Numbered from the stretch's first letter, positions 27,802 through 36,841 are shown. The stretch: DNA of 64,000 bases from Streptomyces sp. NBC_01268 (GCF_036240795.1 NZ_CP108454.1:5208001-5272000); one strand, 5' to 3'. Notes: generated by a model from the sequence alone, not told the origin. Numbers and translations are program-made.

Positions 27802-29125
27802 GGCGCACCTCCGCCAGCGACCACCACGCGGCCAGGCCGAGGACGACCGACATCAGGACCGTGGAGGGGCCGCCGATGTCCGCGTAGAAGAAGTCGATGA
27901 GCTGCCAGGTCAGCACGCCGACCGCGACCAGCGCGCAGTCCGCGCCCCGCCGGCGCCGCCGCAGGGCCGCGACCAGGAGCGCCGCCCAGCTGCCCGCGAG
28001 GGCGAGCAGACCGATCAGGCCCTGCTCGCTCAGGACCAGCAGGTACATGTTGTGCGGGGACAGCAGCGGCTGCCGCTGGAAGACGGCGCCCGCGCCGGCC
28101 GTGTCGCTGCCGGAGGACAGCGCGAGCGAGGCGTTCGAGTCGCGGTAGGCGGGGAAGCCCTTCAGACCCACCCCCGTCAGCGGCTCGCTGCGCCACATCC
28201 GGCCCGCCGCCGCCCACATCGTGTACCGGTCGGTCACCGACTGGTCGGGCGCCGCGGCGACCTGGGTGATGCTGGTGACCCGCTCCTTCACCATCTCCGA
28301 GCCGATGCCGAGCCCGCCCACCAGGACCACGCCCAGCGCACCCGCCGCGAGCGCGACCCGTCCGGCCCGCCGCAGGCCGGACAGGACCAGCTGCAGCGCG
28401 CAGGTCAGCACGGTCGCGATCCACGCGCCCCGGCTGAAGGAGAGGACGAGGGGCAGGAAGAGCAGTCCGGCGCAGACCAGCGCCGCGGTGCGGGCCCGGC
28501 CGGCCGGGCCGCCCAGCGCGAGGCCGGTCGCGATGACGAGGGCGTACGCGACGACCGTCGCCATGCCCATCACGTCGGTCGCCCCGAAGGTGCCGACCGC
28601 GCGGATGTCCTCGCCCTGGTACGAGGCGCCGGTGCCGGTCAGGAACTGCACGACGCCCACCGCGCCCTGCAACAGGCCCAGACCGACCAGCGCCCACGCC
28701 ACCACGGCGAAGTCCCGCCGGTCGCGGATCATGAGGAGCACGGCCGCCGGGACGAGCACGAAGATCTGCACGTAGCGGGCGACGCCCGGCAGGCTGGCGC
28801 CCGGGTCGTTGGAGGTGATCGCGGCCAGGCAGATGCCGAGCACGGGCAGCCCGAGGACGACGGCCGCCGCCCGGCTCAGCGGCCGGGCCCCGGAACGCAC
28901 CACCCGGACCAGGCAGATGAGGACGAGCAGTCCCGAGGCCGCGTCGGCGACCGTGCCCGTACCGCCCGTTCCGCCCTGCGCGCCGCCCCCGCCGCCCGGC
29001 ACCAGCAGCAGGGCGATCACGGCGAGCACCGGGGACAGCGTCCCGGCCCTGCGCACCCAGTCCCGTGCCCCGGAGCCGGCCGGGGAGGTCCGCCCGGTCT
29101 CCGGCAGCGAAACGGCCGTCGCCAT
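27794..29125 (-). CDS. O-antigen ligase/polymerase (Wzy/WaaL-like)
   Basis: 443 aa from the ATG at 29125. About 11-12 hydrophobic helices, with the large loop typical of the Wzy_C domain (SEPLTGVGLKGFPAYRDS, then LLSPHNMYLLVLSEQGLIG). The conserved G-x-G-x-G...H-N pattern is present. It should join exopolysaccharide repeat units outside the membrane. A Gly-rich loop (PGGGGGAQGGTGGTG) after the first helix is unusual. It is 2 nt from the upstream sugar transferase stop and overlaps the flippase gene. Confidence 0.9.
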   Translation of the reverse strand: MATAVSLPETGRTSPAGSGARDWVRRAGTLSPVLAVIALLLVPGGGGGAQGGTGGTGTVADAASGLLVLICLVRVVRSGARPLSRAAAVVLGLPVLGICLAAITSNDPGASLPGVARYVQIFVLVPAAVLLMIRDRRDFAVVAWALVGLGLLQGAVGVVQFLTGTGASYQGEDIRAVGTFGATDVMGMATVVAYALVIATGLALGGPAGRARTAALVCAGLLFLPLVLSFSRGAWIATVLTCALQLVLSGLRRAGRVALAAGALGVVLVGGLGIGSEMVKERVTSITQVAAAPDQSVTDRYTMWAAAGRMWRSEPLTGVGLKGFPAYRDSNASLALSSGSDTAGAGAVFQRQPLLSPHNMYLLVLSEQGLIGLLALAGSWAALLVAALRRRRRGADCALVAVGVLTWQLIDFFYADIGGPSTVLMSVVLGLAAWWSLAEVRRA

Positions 29126-29127
29126 GG

Positions 29128-30561
29128 TCAGCTCCCCGTCGGTCGCACGAGTCCGGCCGCCGTGCGCAGCAGGATGCACACGTCCTGCCAGAGCGACCAG
29201 TGGTCGATGTAGTGGTTGTCGAAGCGGCAGCGGTCCTCGATCGAGGTGTCGCCGCGCAGGCCGTGCACCTGGGCGAGGCCGGTGAGCCCCACCGGCATCC
29301 GGTGCCGGGCCGCGTAGCCCGCGTGGACCCGGCTGAACTGGGCCACGAAGTAAGGCCGTTCGGGCCGCGGCCCGACCAGGCTCATGTCGCCGCGCAGCAC
29401 GTTCCACAGCTGCGGCAGCTCGTCCAGCGAGGTCTTGCGCAGGAAGTGCCCGGCGGCGCTCATCCGGTGGTCGTCGGCGACGCTCCACCGGGTCGCCGAC
29501 TCCGTCTCGTCGGACGGGCGCAGCGTACGGAACTTGAGCAGCGTGAACAGGCGCCCGTTCTGGCCCACCCGCTCCTGCCGGAACAGCACCCCGGGCCCGT
29601 CCGCGAGCCGCACCGCGAGCGCGCACACCAGCAGCACCGGCAGCGCGACGGCGAGGGCCGGGGCGGCGAGCGCCACGTCCAGGGCCCGCTTCCCGGTCAG
29701 GCCGCGGCGCTCGGAGACCGGCACCAGACGGTGGCTGCCGTACCCCCACAGGTGGTCGCCCATCGCCCCCGGCCGCGGCTCGCCGCCGACCCGCCAGGTG
29801 GTGCAGCCGTAGTGCTGGAAGAGCGTCACGAGCCCGTGGTCCTCGGTGAGGAAGACGGCGTCGCGGACGGTGTTCTGGATGACCGCCCGGTGGATCTCCT
29901 CGGTCGTGGTGAGCACCGGGAGGCCCCGCTCGCCGTCCGCCCGCCCGGCGACCAGGCCCACCGGCCGGATGCCGTACTCCGGGTGCTGCCCGAGCGCCGC
30001 GGCGAACCGGCGCGCCGCGCCCGGCGCCCCGACGACGAGCGCCGACCGCGGATGCGCCCGGGCCGTCCGCCGCCGCCGCGCGTGCACGAGACCGCGCACC
30101 GTGACCACGGCCGCGACGTGCGTCCCGTACGCGCCGCAGAGCCGCAGCGGGCCGATCGCGAGCCCGGGGGCGTACGCGGCGACCGCGGCGGCCGTCACGC
30201 ACCAGGCGACACCGGCGCGGGAGGCCAGCGCGGGCAGGTCGTCCAGGGCCCCGGCGAGCACGGCACCCGGCCGGTACAGGCCGGCCCGGCCGTCGAGGAG
30301 CACGACGAGGCCGCCGACCAGCAGCGAGACCTCCCAGCGCCGGTGCGCCGCGGAGAGCACGCAGACCGCGAGCAGGACGGCGACGGCGTCGGCCGCCAGC
30401 AGCGGCGCGGTGGTGGGCCGCGCCCGGACCGGGCGCCGCGGCGCGAGCGCGAGCCGGTCGGAGGCGCCGCGCGGCGACGCCAGGGAGGCGAGGCCCGCGA
30501 AGGGAGCCGCCGTGGGCCACGGGCCCGGCGAAGGAGGGACGCTGGTGCTTTCGGTAGTCAC
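29128..30561 (-). CDS. polyprenyl-phosphate sugar-1-phosphate transferase (initiating glycosyltransferase)
   Basis: 477 aa from the GTG at 30561 (GTGA overlap with the upstream gene). PglC/WbaP-type: several N-terminal helices, a CoA-binding-like nucleotide domain (SALVVGAPGAARRF), then the catalytic C-terminal domain beginning RRGLTGKRALDVALAAPALAVALPV and including GPGVLFRQERVGQNGRLFTLLKFRTL, KTSLDELPQLWNVLRGDMSLVGPRPERP. It starts repeat-unit synthesis by moving a sugar phosphate to undecaprenyl phosphate. Its presence makes this a Wzx/Wzy-type pathway. Confidence 0.94.
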   Translation of the reverse strand: MTTESTSVPPSPGPWPTAAPFAGLASLASPRGASDRLALAPRRPVRARPTTAPLLAADAVAVLLAVCVLSAAHRRWEVSLLVGGLVVLLDGRAGLYRPGAVLAGALDDLPALASRAGVAWCVTAAAVAAYAPGLAIGPLRLCGAYGTHVAAVVTVRGLVHARRRRTARAHPRSALVVGAPGAARRFAAALGQHPEYGIRPVGLVAGRADGERGLPVLTTTEEIHRAVIQNTVRDAVFLTEDHGLVTLFQHYGCTTWRVGGEPRPGAMGDHLWGYGSHRLVPVSERRGLTGKRALDVALAAPALAVALPVLLVCALAVRLADGPGVLFRQERVGQNGRLFTLLKFRTLRPSDETESATRWSVADDHRMSAAGHFLRKTSLDELPQLWNVLRGDMSLVGPRPERPYFVAQFSRVHAGYAARHRMPVGLTGLAQVHGLRGDTSIEDRCRFDNHYIDHWSLWQDVCILLRTAAGLVRPTGS

Positions 30562-31664
30562 TGCGCAATCGGCTCTCTGTGCTCCGTGCACCGCACTCCG
30601 GCCAGTTCGCGGTAGAGCTCCGCGACGGCCGCGCCGGTGCGCCGCACATCGAATCTGCTGAGTACGTGCTCGCGGGCCTCCCGGCCCAGCGAGCGCCGCA
30701 GCCCGGGCTCGCCCAGCAGGCGGCCGAGCGCGGCGGCGAGGGCGGCCGGGTCCCCGGGCGGGACCAGGCACAGCTCCTCATGTCCGGGCGGCAGGCTCTC
30801 GCGCGCGCCGTCCACGTCGCCGACCACCACGGGCCGTCCGCTCGCCATCGCCTCCAGGGGAGCGAGCGCCATGCCCTCCCAGCGGGAGGGCAGCACGACG
30901 AGGTCGGCGGCCCGGTACCAGGGCGCGGTGTCGGTCACCGCGCCGGTGAAGCGCACCGAGGGCCCGGCGGCGGCCCGCAGCCGTTCCCCGTCGGGTCCTT
31001 CGCCGACCAGGACGAGCCGGGCGTCCGGCACGGCGGCGAGCACCTCGGGCCAGGCGGCGAGCAGCACGTCCTGGCCCTTCTGCCGGCAGAGCCGGCCCAC
31101 GCACACGACGAGCGGCCCGGCAGCGTCGCCGCCGGGCTCCTCGTCGGCGGGCGCGAAGCGCCCCGCGTCCACCCCGTTGTGGATCACCGACCAGGGCGCC
31201 CGCACCCCGGCCGCCTCGCCGGTGCGGCGCTCGGCCTCGCTGACGCAGACGATCCGGGCCGTCCAGCGGGCGGCCCAGCGCTCCCAGCGCCGGGCGAGCG
31301 TCGCGGTCGTCCCCTCGACCGCCTCGAAGGACCAGGCGTGCGGCTGGTACACCGTCGGAACCCGTCCGCGCACCGCGAGCCGGGCGCACAGGCCGGCCTT
31401 GGCGCTGTGCGCGTGGACGAGCGCGGGGCGCACGGTGCGGACGAGCCGGCCGAGCTCCCGGGTCTCCCGGACGATCCCGGGGCCGGGGTCCCGGCCCGCC
31501 CGCCACGCGTACGTGTCGGCGCCCTCGGCCCGTACGGCCGCGGCGAGTCCGGTGTCGGGCGGACAGGCCACGGCGACCCGCAGCCCGTCCGCCAGCTGCG
31601 CGCGGACCAGGTCGGTGACGACCCGGGCGACCCCGCCGTCACCCGGCTGGACCGCGTGCAGCAC
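30558..31664 (-). CDS. GT4 family glycosyltransferase (EPS operon, upstream copy)
   Basis: 368 aa from the GTG at 31664, one nucleotide short of the stop of the secreted protein gene. GT-B fold with VLHAVQPGDGGVARVVTDLV at the N-terminus, VVCVGRLCRQKGQDVLLAAW, and the E-x7-E motif in SRWEGMALAPLEAMASGRPVVV. Cytoplasmic addition of a sugar to the lipid-linked unit is inferred. The ribosome-binding site is weak, so expression probably depends on coupling. Confidence 0.9.
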   Translation of the reverse strand: MLHAVQPGDGGVARVVTDLVRAQLADGLRVAVACPPDTGLAAAVRAEGADTYAWRAGRDPGPGIVRETRELGRLVRTVRPALVHAHSAKAGLCARLAVRGRVPTVYQPHAWSFEAVEGTTATLARRWERWAARWTARIVCVSEAERRTGEAAGVRAPWSVIHNGVDAGRFAPADEEPGGDAAGPLVVCVGRLCRQKGQDVLLAAWPEVLAAVPDARLVLVGEGPDGERLRAAAGPSVRFTGAVTDTAPWYRAADLVVLPSRWEGMALAPLEAMASGRPVVVGDVDGARESLPPGHEELCLVPPGDPAALAAALGRLLGEPGLRRSLGREAREHVLSRFDVRRTGAAVAELYRELAGVRCTEHREPIAQ

Positions 31665-31665
31665 G

Positions 31666-32754
31666 TCAGCCCCGGGCGCCCGCCCGCCGGACGTCCGCCT
31701 GGAGGAAGAGCGCGCCGAGCCAGACGGTGTCCGTCCGGCTGCCGACGCGGATGTGGAAACGATCGGCCCCATGGCGCAGCGCCCCCCGCAGATCGAAGAC
31801 GTCGGAGTCGTACCCCAGGGTGTTCTGATGAGCGGGCAGTCGTCCCATCCGACTTTTTCCCGATTCCGTGATGCTGGAGTTCATCACGTCGTCCGCGGAA
31901 TTCGCGGAATCGGAGAGCACGCTCCGCTTGACGGTCTTAGCCCGTTCGGATTCCACCGCGAGGTAATCCCCGGAAGTCCCGCGGTCACCGTCATAGGCGA
32001 CCAGTCCGAGCAGGCCGCCCGCCCCCTGGGGAATGCGGTCCTTGCCGAGCGGGAGCGGGATTCCCAGCTCGGGGTTCTTCGGGCCGACCGTTTCGAAGCC
32101 GTCCCAGACGGCCAGACGGCGCAGTGGCTCGGCCGCCTTCTCGTAGGCGGCGACCAGGGTCCAGCCACCCCATCCGCCGACGGCCGAACGGCCCATCGCC
32201 ACGTTGACCTGGGCGACGGTCCACATTCCCGAGTGGGCCGACCGGACGAGCTTGGTGACGTCGGCGGAGGCCTGGAAGGCGTCGGCGCCGTCGGCGGTGC
32301 GGTGACCGATGGTGGTGTCGGCGAGCAGTGCCTTGTACCGGCCGCCGGGCTCGGCGATCAGCACCCGCCCGTTGTCCTTGGGCGGCTTCTGCTCGCCGAC
32401 GCGCAGGTTGCCGCCCCAGTACAGGCGGGCCCAGCTGACCCGGGCCCCGGCGGGGATCCGCAGCTCGGCCCTGCTGGAGTTGTAGGTGTTGGCGTCGTCG
32501 TCGACGTCCACGTACCCCATCGTGGCGCCGTCGTTGGCCGACTCGGTGCCCCGCTTGCCCTTGGCCGAGGCGTTGGCGGCCCGGACGATGCCGCCGTGCT
32601 GGACGGCCTGGTACCGCGGGGCGAAGGCGAGTCGGGTGGCTTCCGTCGGCTTGGGCGCGACGGCGGATGCGGCCGGGAGCGCGGCGGAGAGGGCCGCGCA
32701 CGACACGGCGCAGAGCGCGCCCCGGCGTACGGCATGAACCGCTGAATTCCGCAT
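31666..32754 (-). CDS. secreted DUF3344-like protein (first gene of EPS operon)
   Basis: 362 aa, ATG at 32754 behind GGAGAA. A signal peptide (about 1-31, ending LPAASAVA) leads to a beta-rich protein with WARLYWGGNLRV, the GWGGWTLVAAYEKAAEPLRRLAVWDGFE segment and a C-terminal domain (RFHIRVGSRTDTVWLGALFLQADVR). This resembles DUF3344, a family of secreted proteins of unknown function. There is no LPXTG or membrane anchor. As first gene of the exopolysaccharide operon it may bind or display the polymer. On its strand a good -10 (TATAAC, 32875-32880) suggests the operon promoter. Confidence 0.75.
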   Translation of the reverse strand: MRNSAVHAVRRGALCAVSCAALSAALPAASAVAPKPTEATRLAFAPRYQAVQHGGIVRAANASAKGKRGTESANDGATMGYVDVDDDANTYNSSRAELRIPAGARVSWARLYWGGNLRVGEQKPPKDNGRVLIAEPGGRYKALLADTTIGHRTADGADAFQASADVTKLVRSAHSGMWTVAQVNVAMGRSAVGGWGGWTLVAAYEKAAEPLRRLAVWDGFETVGPKNPELGIPLPLGKDRIPQGAGGLLGLVAYDGDRGTSGDYLAVESERAKTVKRSVLSDSANSADDVMNSSITESGKSRMGRLPAHQNTLGYDSDVFDLRGALRHGADRFHIRVGSRTDTVWLGALFLQADVRRAGARG

Positions 32755-33154
32755 ACAGGTTCTCCGCTTTGATGAGAGAAGGAAGGGAAGACCCGTGTAG
32801 ACCGGGAGAGAGGAAGGTGTCGTCCGCGCAAAATCCAAGAACGCGTGACGGGACCGGAAGCAACGTTCGGGAACGTTATAACCCCCACGGCGGGCGATAG
32901 TAAGCATTAGATGCTCGCAAACGCTAACTTCCGTACCCTCGGGGCCGGTTCCTCGTTGAGCGTGTTGCCCCTTTCCAGGTTCGGTCACTCGAATGACCCT
33001 CCTATGGCCCAAAGATCGGTTGAACGTCACCCGTTCGGGAGAGCAACCGATGAATGGCCGGGCCGTTGTTGAAGGAGCCGGGCTGAACCGTCCGCGCCGA
33101 CCTCGCAGTCGCAGCAGATTCCGTCGCTCCCCATCGATCGAGGAGATCCTCTTC
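32755..33154. other. 400-bp divergent intergenic region (EPS operon / chaplin 2)
   Basis: No gene seen. It is less G+C-rich than its surroundings between 32870 and 32930. It holds a leftward -10 candidate TATAAC (plus-strand GTTATA 32875-32880) with a poor -35 about 18 nt away, and the rightward BldN-like promoter at 32932-32959. A second, weaker rightward match (AGCAAC-16-CGTTGT, 33042-33069) is nearer the chaplin. Confidence 0.6.
32932..32959 (+). promoter_or_regulatory. candidate sigma-BldN promoter of chaplin 2
   Basis: CGTACC (32932-32937) and perfect CGTTGA (32954-32959) with 16-nt spacing: eleven of twelve positions match the remembered BldN consensus. The leader would be about 190 nt. 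Confidence 0.5.
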
Positions 33155-33394
33155 ATGTCCCGTATCGCGAAGGCCGTCGTCCTGTCCCTCGGTGCCGCCG
33201 CCGCCGTCGCCGGCACCGCCGGTGTCGCCGCCGCCGACGCCGGTGCCGAGGCCGCGGCCGTGGGCTCCCCGGGCGTGCTGTCCGGCAACGTCGTCCAGGT
33301 CCCGGTCCACGTCCCGGTCAACGTCTGCGGGAACACCGTCAACGTGATCGGCGCGCTGAACCCGACCTTCGGCAACACCTGCATCAACGCCTGA
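33155..33394 (+). CDS. short chaplin (chaplin 2)
   Basis: 79 aa, ATG at 33155 with GAGGAG upstream. A signal peptide (RIAKAVVLSLGAAAAVAGTAGVAAA) is followed by a single chaplin domain with VGSPGVLSGNVVQVPVHVPV, NVCGNTVNVIGALNP and a terminal NTCINA, with both cysteines. It is a secreted amyloid-type sheath protein. Next to the EPS operon, its position resembles chpF in S. coelicolor, recalled from memory. A terminator hairpin follows. Confidence 0.95.
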   Translation: MSRIAKAVVLSLGAAAAVAGTAGVAAADAGAEAAAVGSPGVLSGNVVQVPVHVPVNVCGNTVNVIGALNPTFGNTCINA

Positions 33395-33422
33395 TCTCGC
33401 ACGCCGGATCGTGGTCCTTCCG

Positions 33423-33463
33423 AGGCCGGCGCGCCGTCCCCGCCAGGGGTGGCGCGCCGGCCT
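33423..33463 (+). terminator. terminator hairpin after chaplin 2
   Basis: 13-bp perfect stem (33423-33435 with 33451-33463) followed directly by TTTCG. Confidence 0.8.
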
Positions 33464-33672
33464 TTCGCCGTCTGCTCACTGGGTGGTGACTCGTTTGGGC
33501 GCACGCCTGTGCGCCGTCCGGTGCAACGGCGTACGCCCCTGAGAGGGGCAGGTCGGGAACGGGATTCACTCGAACGGAGACGTGGCGCTCAGTAGTTCTC
33601 CGGTTGCGTACGGCTATACCCGCAGGCACGGTGGCGGGGAAGTTGTCCGACGCATAAGGAAAAGGAACACGT

Positions 33673-34182
33673 ATGCGTCTCCTGGCATCACGCCGTCTCA
33701 CCGCCCTGGCGATATCCGCCGCGATCACCCTCGGTACGGCGGGACCCGCCTGCGCCGACGAAGTCCGTCCCGCCCGCCCGGCCGCCCCCGCCTCCCTCCC
33801 CGCCGATCCCGTCTCCGGCGCGCTCGCGAACGTGCGGAAGGCGGTCGCGGGCCTGCTCGCGGCGGTCGCCTCGGGTGGCGCCGTCGGCGCCGTCCCGCAG
33901 GTCACCTCGACGCTGGGCTCCCTGGTCGACCTCGCCGTGGCCACCGTCCTCGGCAGCGGCCCGCCCGCCACGGCCCCGGCCGGACTGCCCGCCCTGCCGG
34001 GCCTCGCACCGCCGGACCTGCCCGTCGACGCGCCGGAGGACCCGCCGGCCGACGCCGACTCGCTCCCGGTCCCGCCGCCGGCCGACGCCGACTCGCTCCC
34101 GGTCGGCACCGGGTCGCTCCCCGTCGTGCCGCCCGCCGGCATCGGCGCCCTGCCGGTGAAGCCGCCGCTGCCGGTCCGCTGA
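33673..34182 (+). CDS. small secreted Pro/Ala-rich protein (A)
   Basis: 169 aa, ATG at 33673 after AAGGAAAAGGAA. Signal peptide 1-28 (RRLTALAISAAITLGTAGPACA). The mature part has a helical Ala/Val-rich middle (NVRKAVAGLLAAVASGG...) and a C-terminal Pro-rich tail with repeats of PADADSLPV. There is no cysteine in the mature protein, no anchor, and no recognised family. It lies between two chaplin genes with its own terminator, so it is a candidate coat or matrix protein. Confidence 0.75.
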   Translation: MRLLASRRLTALAISAAITLGTAGPACADEVRPARPAAPASLPADPVSGALANVRKAVAGLLAAVASGGAVGAVPQVTSTLGSLVDLAVATVLGSGPPATAPAGLPALPGLAPPDLPVDAPEDPPADADSLPVPPPADADSLPVGTGSLPVVPPAGIGALPVKPPLPVR

Positions 34183-34197
34183 CCGCTCGCGCCACGC

Positions 34198-34232
34198 GCC
34201 GTGCCCGTCCGGTACTCCCGGGCGGGCACGGC
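34198..34232 (+). terminator. terminator hairpin after secreted protein A
   Basis: 10-bp perfect stem (34198-34207 with 34223-34232), loop of 15 nt, 16 nt past the stop. Confidence 0.65.
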
Positions 34233-34436
34233 CGCTCGTACGTCATGCGATCGGTCAATAGCACCGGCCCGCATCATTCGGGTGCAGTGTCGAGAAATCC
34301 CTCCGCCCGGAGTTTCCGGGAAGCGCACGTCTCGTTACAGAAGGCAGAACGACGTACGGGAATCGCTCAAGAAGCCTGTGCGGCAAGTGAGTTGCTTGCG
34401 CCGACACGTGTACGCCAGAAGGAAGGATCCTCATTC

Positions 34437-34703
34437 ATGAAGCCCACCAAGGTTGCCGCGGTCATCGCCGGTTCTGTGATGGCCCTGGGTGTCGCCGCGC
34501 CCGCGATGGCCGCGGAGTCGATGGTGCCCTCCAGCCTGGACGGTGGCCTCGGATCGCTGACCAGCTCCGGCCTGAAGTCGGACGCGCTCAGCAGCACCAC
34601 GGACGGCTCGCCCGTCCAGAAGGTGACCGAGACCGCGGGTCAGCTGAACCAGGCGGGCAAGGGTGCGACCGGCCTGCTCGGCGGCCTTCCGCTCGGCGGC
34701 TGA
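34437..34703 (+). CDS. small secreted protein (B)
   Basis: 88 aa, ATG at 34437 behind GAAGGAAGGA. Signal peptide about 1-25 (TKVAAVIAGSVMALGVAAPAMAA); the mature protein of about 63 aa is Ser/Gly/Leu-rich with no cysteine (SLDGGLGSLTSSGLKSDALS, ending GLLGGLPLGG). The signal peptide is closely similar to that of chaplin 1, but there is no chaplin domain. No known family. Its amphipathic Gly/Leu character fits a surface protein, as inference only. Confidence 0.75.
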   Translation: MKPTKVAAVIAGSVMALGVAAPAMAAESMVPSSLDGGLGSLTSSGLKSDALSSTTDGSPVQKVTETAGQLNQAGKGATGLLGGLPLGG

Positions 34704-34955
34704 CCGACTGACTGGCAGTCAGACCACCATGTGGTGACGGGCCCTGGCGGACCTTCCCCGCCGGGGCTTTCGTCTGCCCCGTTCATGGGTCCGATTGAAT
34801 GATTTTCGGATCATGTGTCGCGTGGGATCGGTCATGCACGGCCCCCGCTCCATACGCTCTCGCCATCCCCACGCAGACGGACGGTGGGGAACGCGGGCCG
34901 GTCGGAGCGAGGGGGGATCCTCGCCGGTCTCTCCCTTTCCCAGAGGAAGAGCGGT

Positions 34956-36002
34956 ATGCGACCCATCAACACCAGGAAAATGCTCACCATGGCTGCGGCC
35001 ACCGGCATTCTCTCGCTCACCGGCGGCTTCGCCCTCGCCGCGGGGGACGCGCCCGGCCCCGGCGCGGGGAGCCAGGTCCGCGGGCCCGCCGCGGCGGACG
35101 TCTGCGGCGACCACGCGCACCTCGGGGCCATGGGGGCCGCCGTCAGTGAGCTGTGCGCCAAGGCGGTCCACTCCGCCGCCGACGATCCCGGGGGTTACGG
35201 GGACGACGAGCCGGGCGGCCACGGGGAGGAGGGGCACCCGCCCGGTCACCACCCCGCCCCGCCGGGCGGCCACACGACCCCGCCCGGCGGCGAGCACACG
35301 ACGCATCCGCCGACCACGCAGCCGCCCACCCACCCGGGCGAACCCGGCTGCGAGTACGGCGAGGAGGGCCCGGACTGCGGCCCCACGACGCACCCCCCGA
35401 CCACGCAGCCGCCGACGACGCAGCCGCCGACGACGCAGCCGCCGACGACCCAGCCGCCGACGACGCACCCGCCGACGACGCACCCGCCCACCACGCACCC
35501 GCCGACGACGCACCCGCCCACCACGCAGCCGCCCACCACGCAGCCGCCGACGACCCACCCGCCGACGACGCACCCGCCCACCACGCAGCCGCCGACGACC
35601 CACCCGCCGACGACGCACCCGCCCACCACGCAGCCGCCGACGACGCACCCGCCGACGACCCACCCGCCCACCACGCAGCCGCCCACGACCCACCCGCCCA
35701 CCACCCAGCCGCCCACCCACCCCGGCGGGCCCGGTTGTGAGTACGGCGAGGAGGGGCCGGACTGCGGTCCCGGCACGCAGCCGCCCACCCACCCGGGAGG
35801 GCCCGGTTGTGAGTACGGCGAGGAGGAGTCGGACTGTGGCGGCACCACGCCGCCCGGTCACCCCAGCGAGCACCCCCACCTCCCCGACACCGGCAGCGAC
35901 TCCGCCGCCCTCATGGGGGCCGCCGCGATCAGTGCCGCCCTCCTCGTCGGCGGCGGCGTGATGTACCTGCGCGGCGGTCGGCTGGTCCGCGGCCGCCACT
36001 GA
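34956..36002 (+). CDS. LPDTG cell-wall-anchored protein with PTTHPPTTQ stalk
   Basis: 348 aa from the ATG at 34956 (AGAGGAAGAG upstream). Signal peptide, then a short domain with two Cys (ADVCGDHAHLG...SELCAKAV), a Gly/His/Pro-rich stretch, a stalk of about 27 PTT(H/Q)P units (about 144-252), and a sortase signal LPDTGS, hydrophobic helix and basic end RGGRLVRGRH. Three copies of a CEYGEExxDC module bracket the stalk. It should be linked to peptidoglycan by sortase. It is not a long chaplin: no chaplin domain is present. Confidence 0.88.
   Translation: MRPINTRKMLTMAAATGILSLTGGFALAAGDAPGPGAGSQVRGPAAADVCGDHAHLGAMGAAVSELCAKAVHSAADDPGGYGDDEPGGHGEEGHPPGHHPAPPGGHTTPPGGEHTTHPPTTQPPTHPGEPGCEYGEEGPDCGPTTHPPTTQPPTTQPPTTQPPTTQPPTTHPPTTHPPTTHPPTTHPPTTQPPTTQPPTTHPPTTHPPTTQPPTTHPPTTHPPTTQPPTTHPPTTHPPTTQPPTTHPPTTQPPTHPGGPGCEYGEEGPDCGPGTQPPTHPGGPGCEYGEEESDCGGTTPPGHPSEHPHLPDTGSDSAALMGAAAISAALLVGGGVMYLRGGRLVRGRH
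35388..35712 (+). repeat. PTTHP/PTTQP coding repeat
   Basis: About 27 tandem 12-nt units (CCGACGACGCAC/CAG and variants) encoding P-T-T-H-P and P-T-T-Q-P of the anchored protein's stalk. Confidence 0.92.
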
Positions 36003-36042
36003 ACCGGCCGCACGGCAAGCCGTACTGACGCCACGTCAACCC

Positions 36043-36071
36043 GGGTCCTCACCACTCACCGGTGAGGACCC
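36043..36071 (+). terminator. terminator hairpin after LPDTG gene
   Basis: 11-bp perfect stem (36043-36053 with 36061-36071, loop ACTCACC). Confidence 0.75.
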
Positions 36072-36133
36072 CCGGCGTTGCTGCACTCAGGGGAATTGCG
36101 TCACGTTCCCCGCCCGGAACTCGTTTGCAGGAC

Positions 36134-36628
36134 ATGAATCTGCGATCTCACGTCGGCCTGGGTCTCCTGGCCACCGCCCTCGCGTCCGCGGCCCTGGCGA
36201 CCCCCGCCGTCGCCGACGCCCCCGTGGTGGTCCCGCTCCAGGGCCTCGAGCCGGTGATCCCGATGGACGCCCCCACCCTCGCCACCGGCGTCCCCACGCC
36301 GGTGCCGGGTGCGCCCACCGGCTTCCACGAGGGCGCCGGCAGCCTGCCGGACCTCACCCTGCCCCGCATTCCGCTCGACAGCACCCTGTCGAGGACCGAC
36401 ATCGCCGCGCCACTGCCCGAGCTCCTCAGGGACAGCGAGCCGGGCACGGCCGAGCTCACCAGCCCCCGCGCGGAGATGAAGGCCGTCACCCCCGGTGCCA
36501 CCGTGGGCAACGCGGTCCGCACCCCGCAGGCCGGCGGGCTGCTCCCGGGACTCACGGCGCCCGAGGTGGGCGTCCTCACCCCCGCGCTGAACGGCGCGCT
36601 GGACCCGCAGCTGGGCCTGGCGCCGTAG
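36134..36628 (+). CDS. small secreted Pro/Leu-rich protein (C)
   Basis: 164 aa from the ATG at 36134. Signal peptide about 1-28 (SHVGLGLLATALASAALATPAVA). The mature protein is Pro/Leu/Thr-rich with many short hydrophobic dyads (LQGLEPVIPMDAPTLATG, LPDLTLPRIPLDS) and no cysteine. No family recognised. The ribosome-binding site is poor (CAGGAC); CGTCAC-17-CGTTTG ends 6 nt before the ATG, so a near-leaderless transcript is possible. It lies between the anchored protein and chaplin 3. Confidence 0.7.
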   Translation: MNLRSHVGLGLLATALASAALATPAVADAPVVVPLQGLEPVIPMDAPTLATGVPTPVPGAPTGFHEGAGSLPDLTLPRIPLDSTLSRTDIAAPLPELLRDSEPGTAELTSPRAEMKAVTPGATVGNAVRTPQAGGLLPGLTAPEVGVLTPALNGALDPQLGLAP

Positions 36629-36841
36629 CCGGCCGGGCGGCGTTCGTTTGTACGACCTTTGATCCGGCGGGTGAAGACACGATTCTTCCCGCCACCCGAG
36701 GGATCTCTGCTCGTTGCAGATGAAGGCTTGTCGCATGGCCGCGGCCCGCAGGTCCCGGTCCGCCCCGTCGTATCCGACGGCGGGCGGACGGGCGATCTGC
36801 GGGCCATCTCCTCCCCTGCGGCTTCCATTCGGCCCAATGGC

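Noticed and set aside
34708..34722. CTGACT-GGC-AGTCAG inverted repeat after secreted protein B, considered as a terminator.
   Set aside because: Only 6 bp of stem with a 3-nt loop and not G+C-rich; too weak to call.
35388..35712. Short regularly repeated units that could suggest a CRISPR array.
   Set aside because: Units are 12 nt, uninterrupted, in frame and encode a stalk; no spacers, leader or cas genes.
34956..36002. Anchored protein considered as a long chaplin (ChpA-C type).
   Set aside because: No chaplin domain (no VNVCGN-type hairpin); the signal is LPDTG rather than LAXTG.
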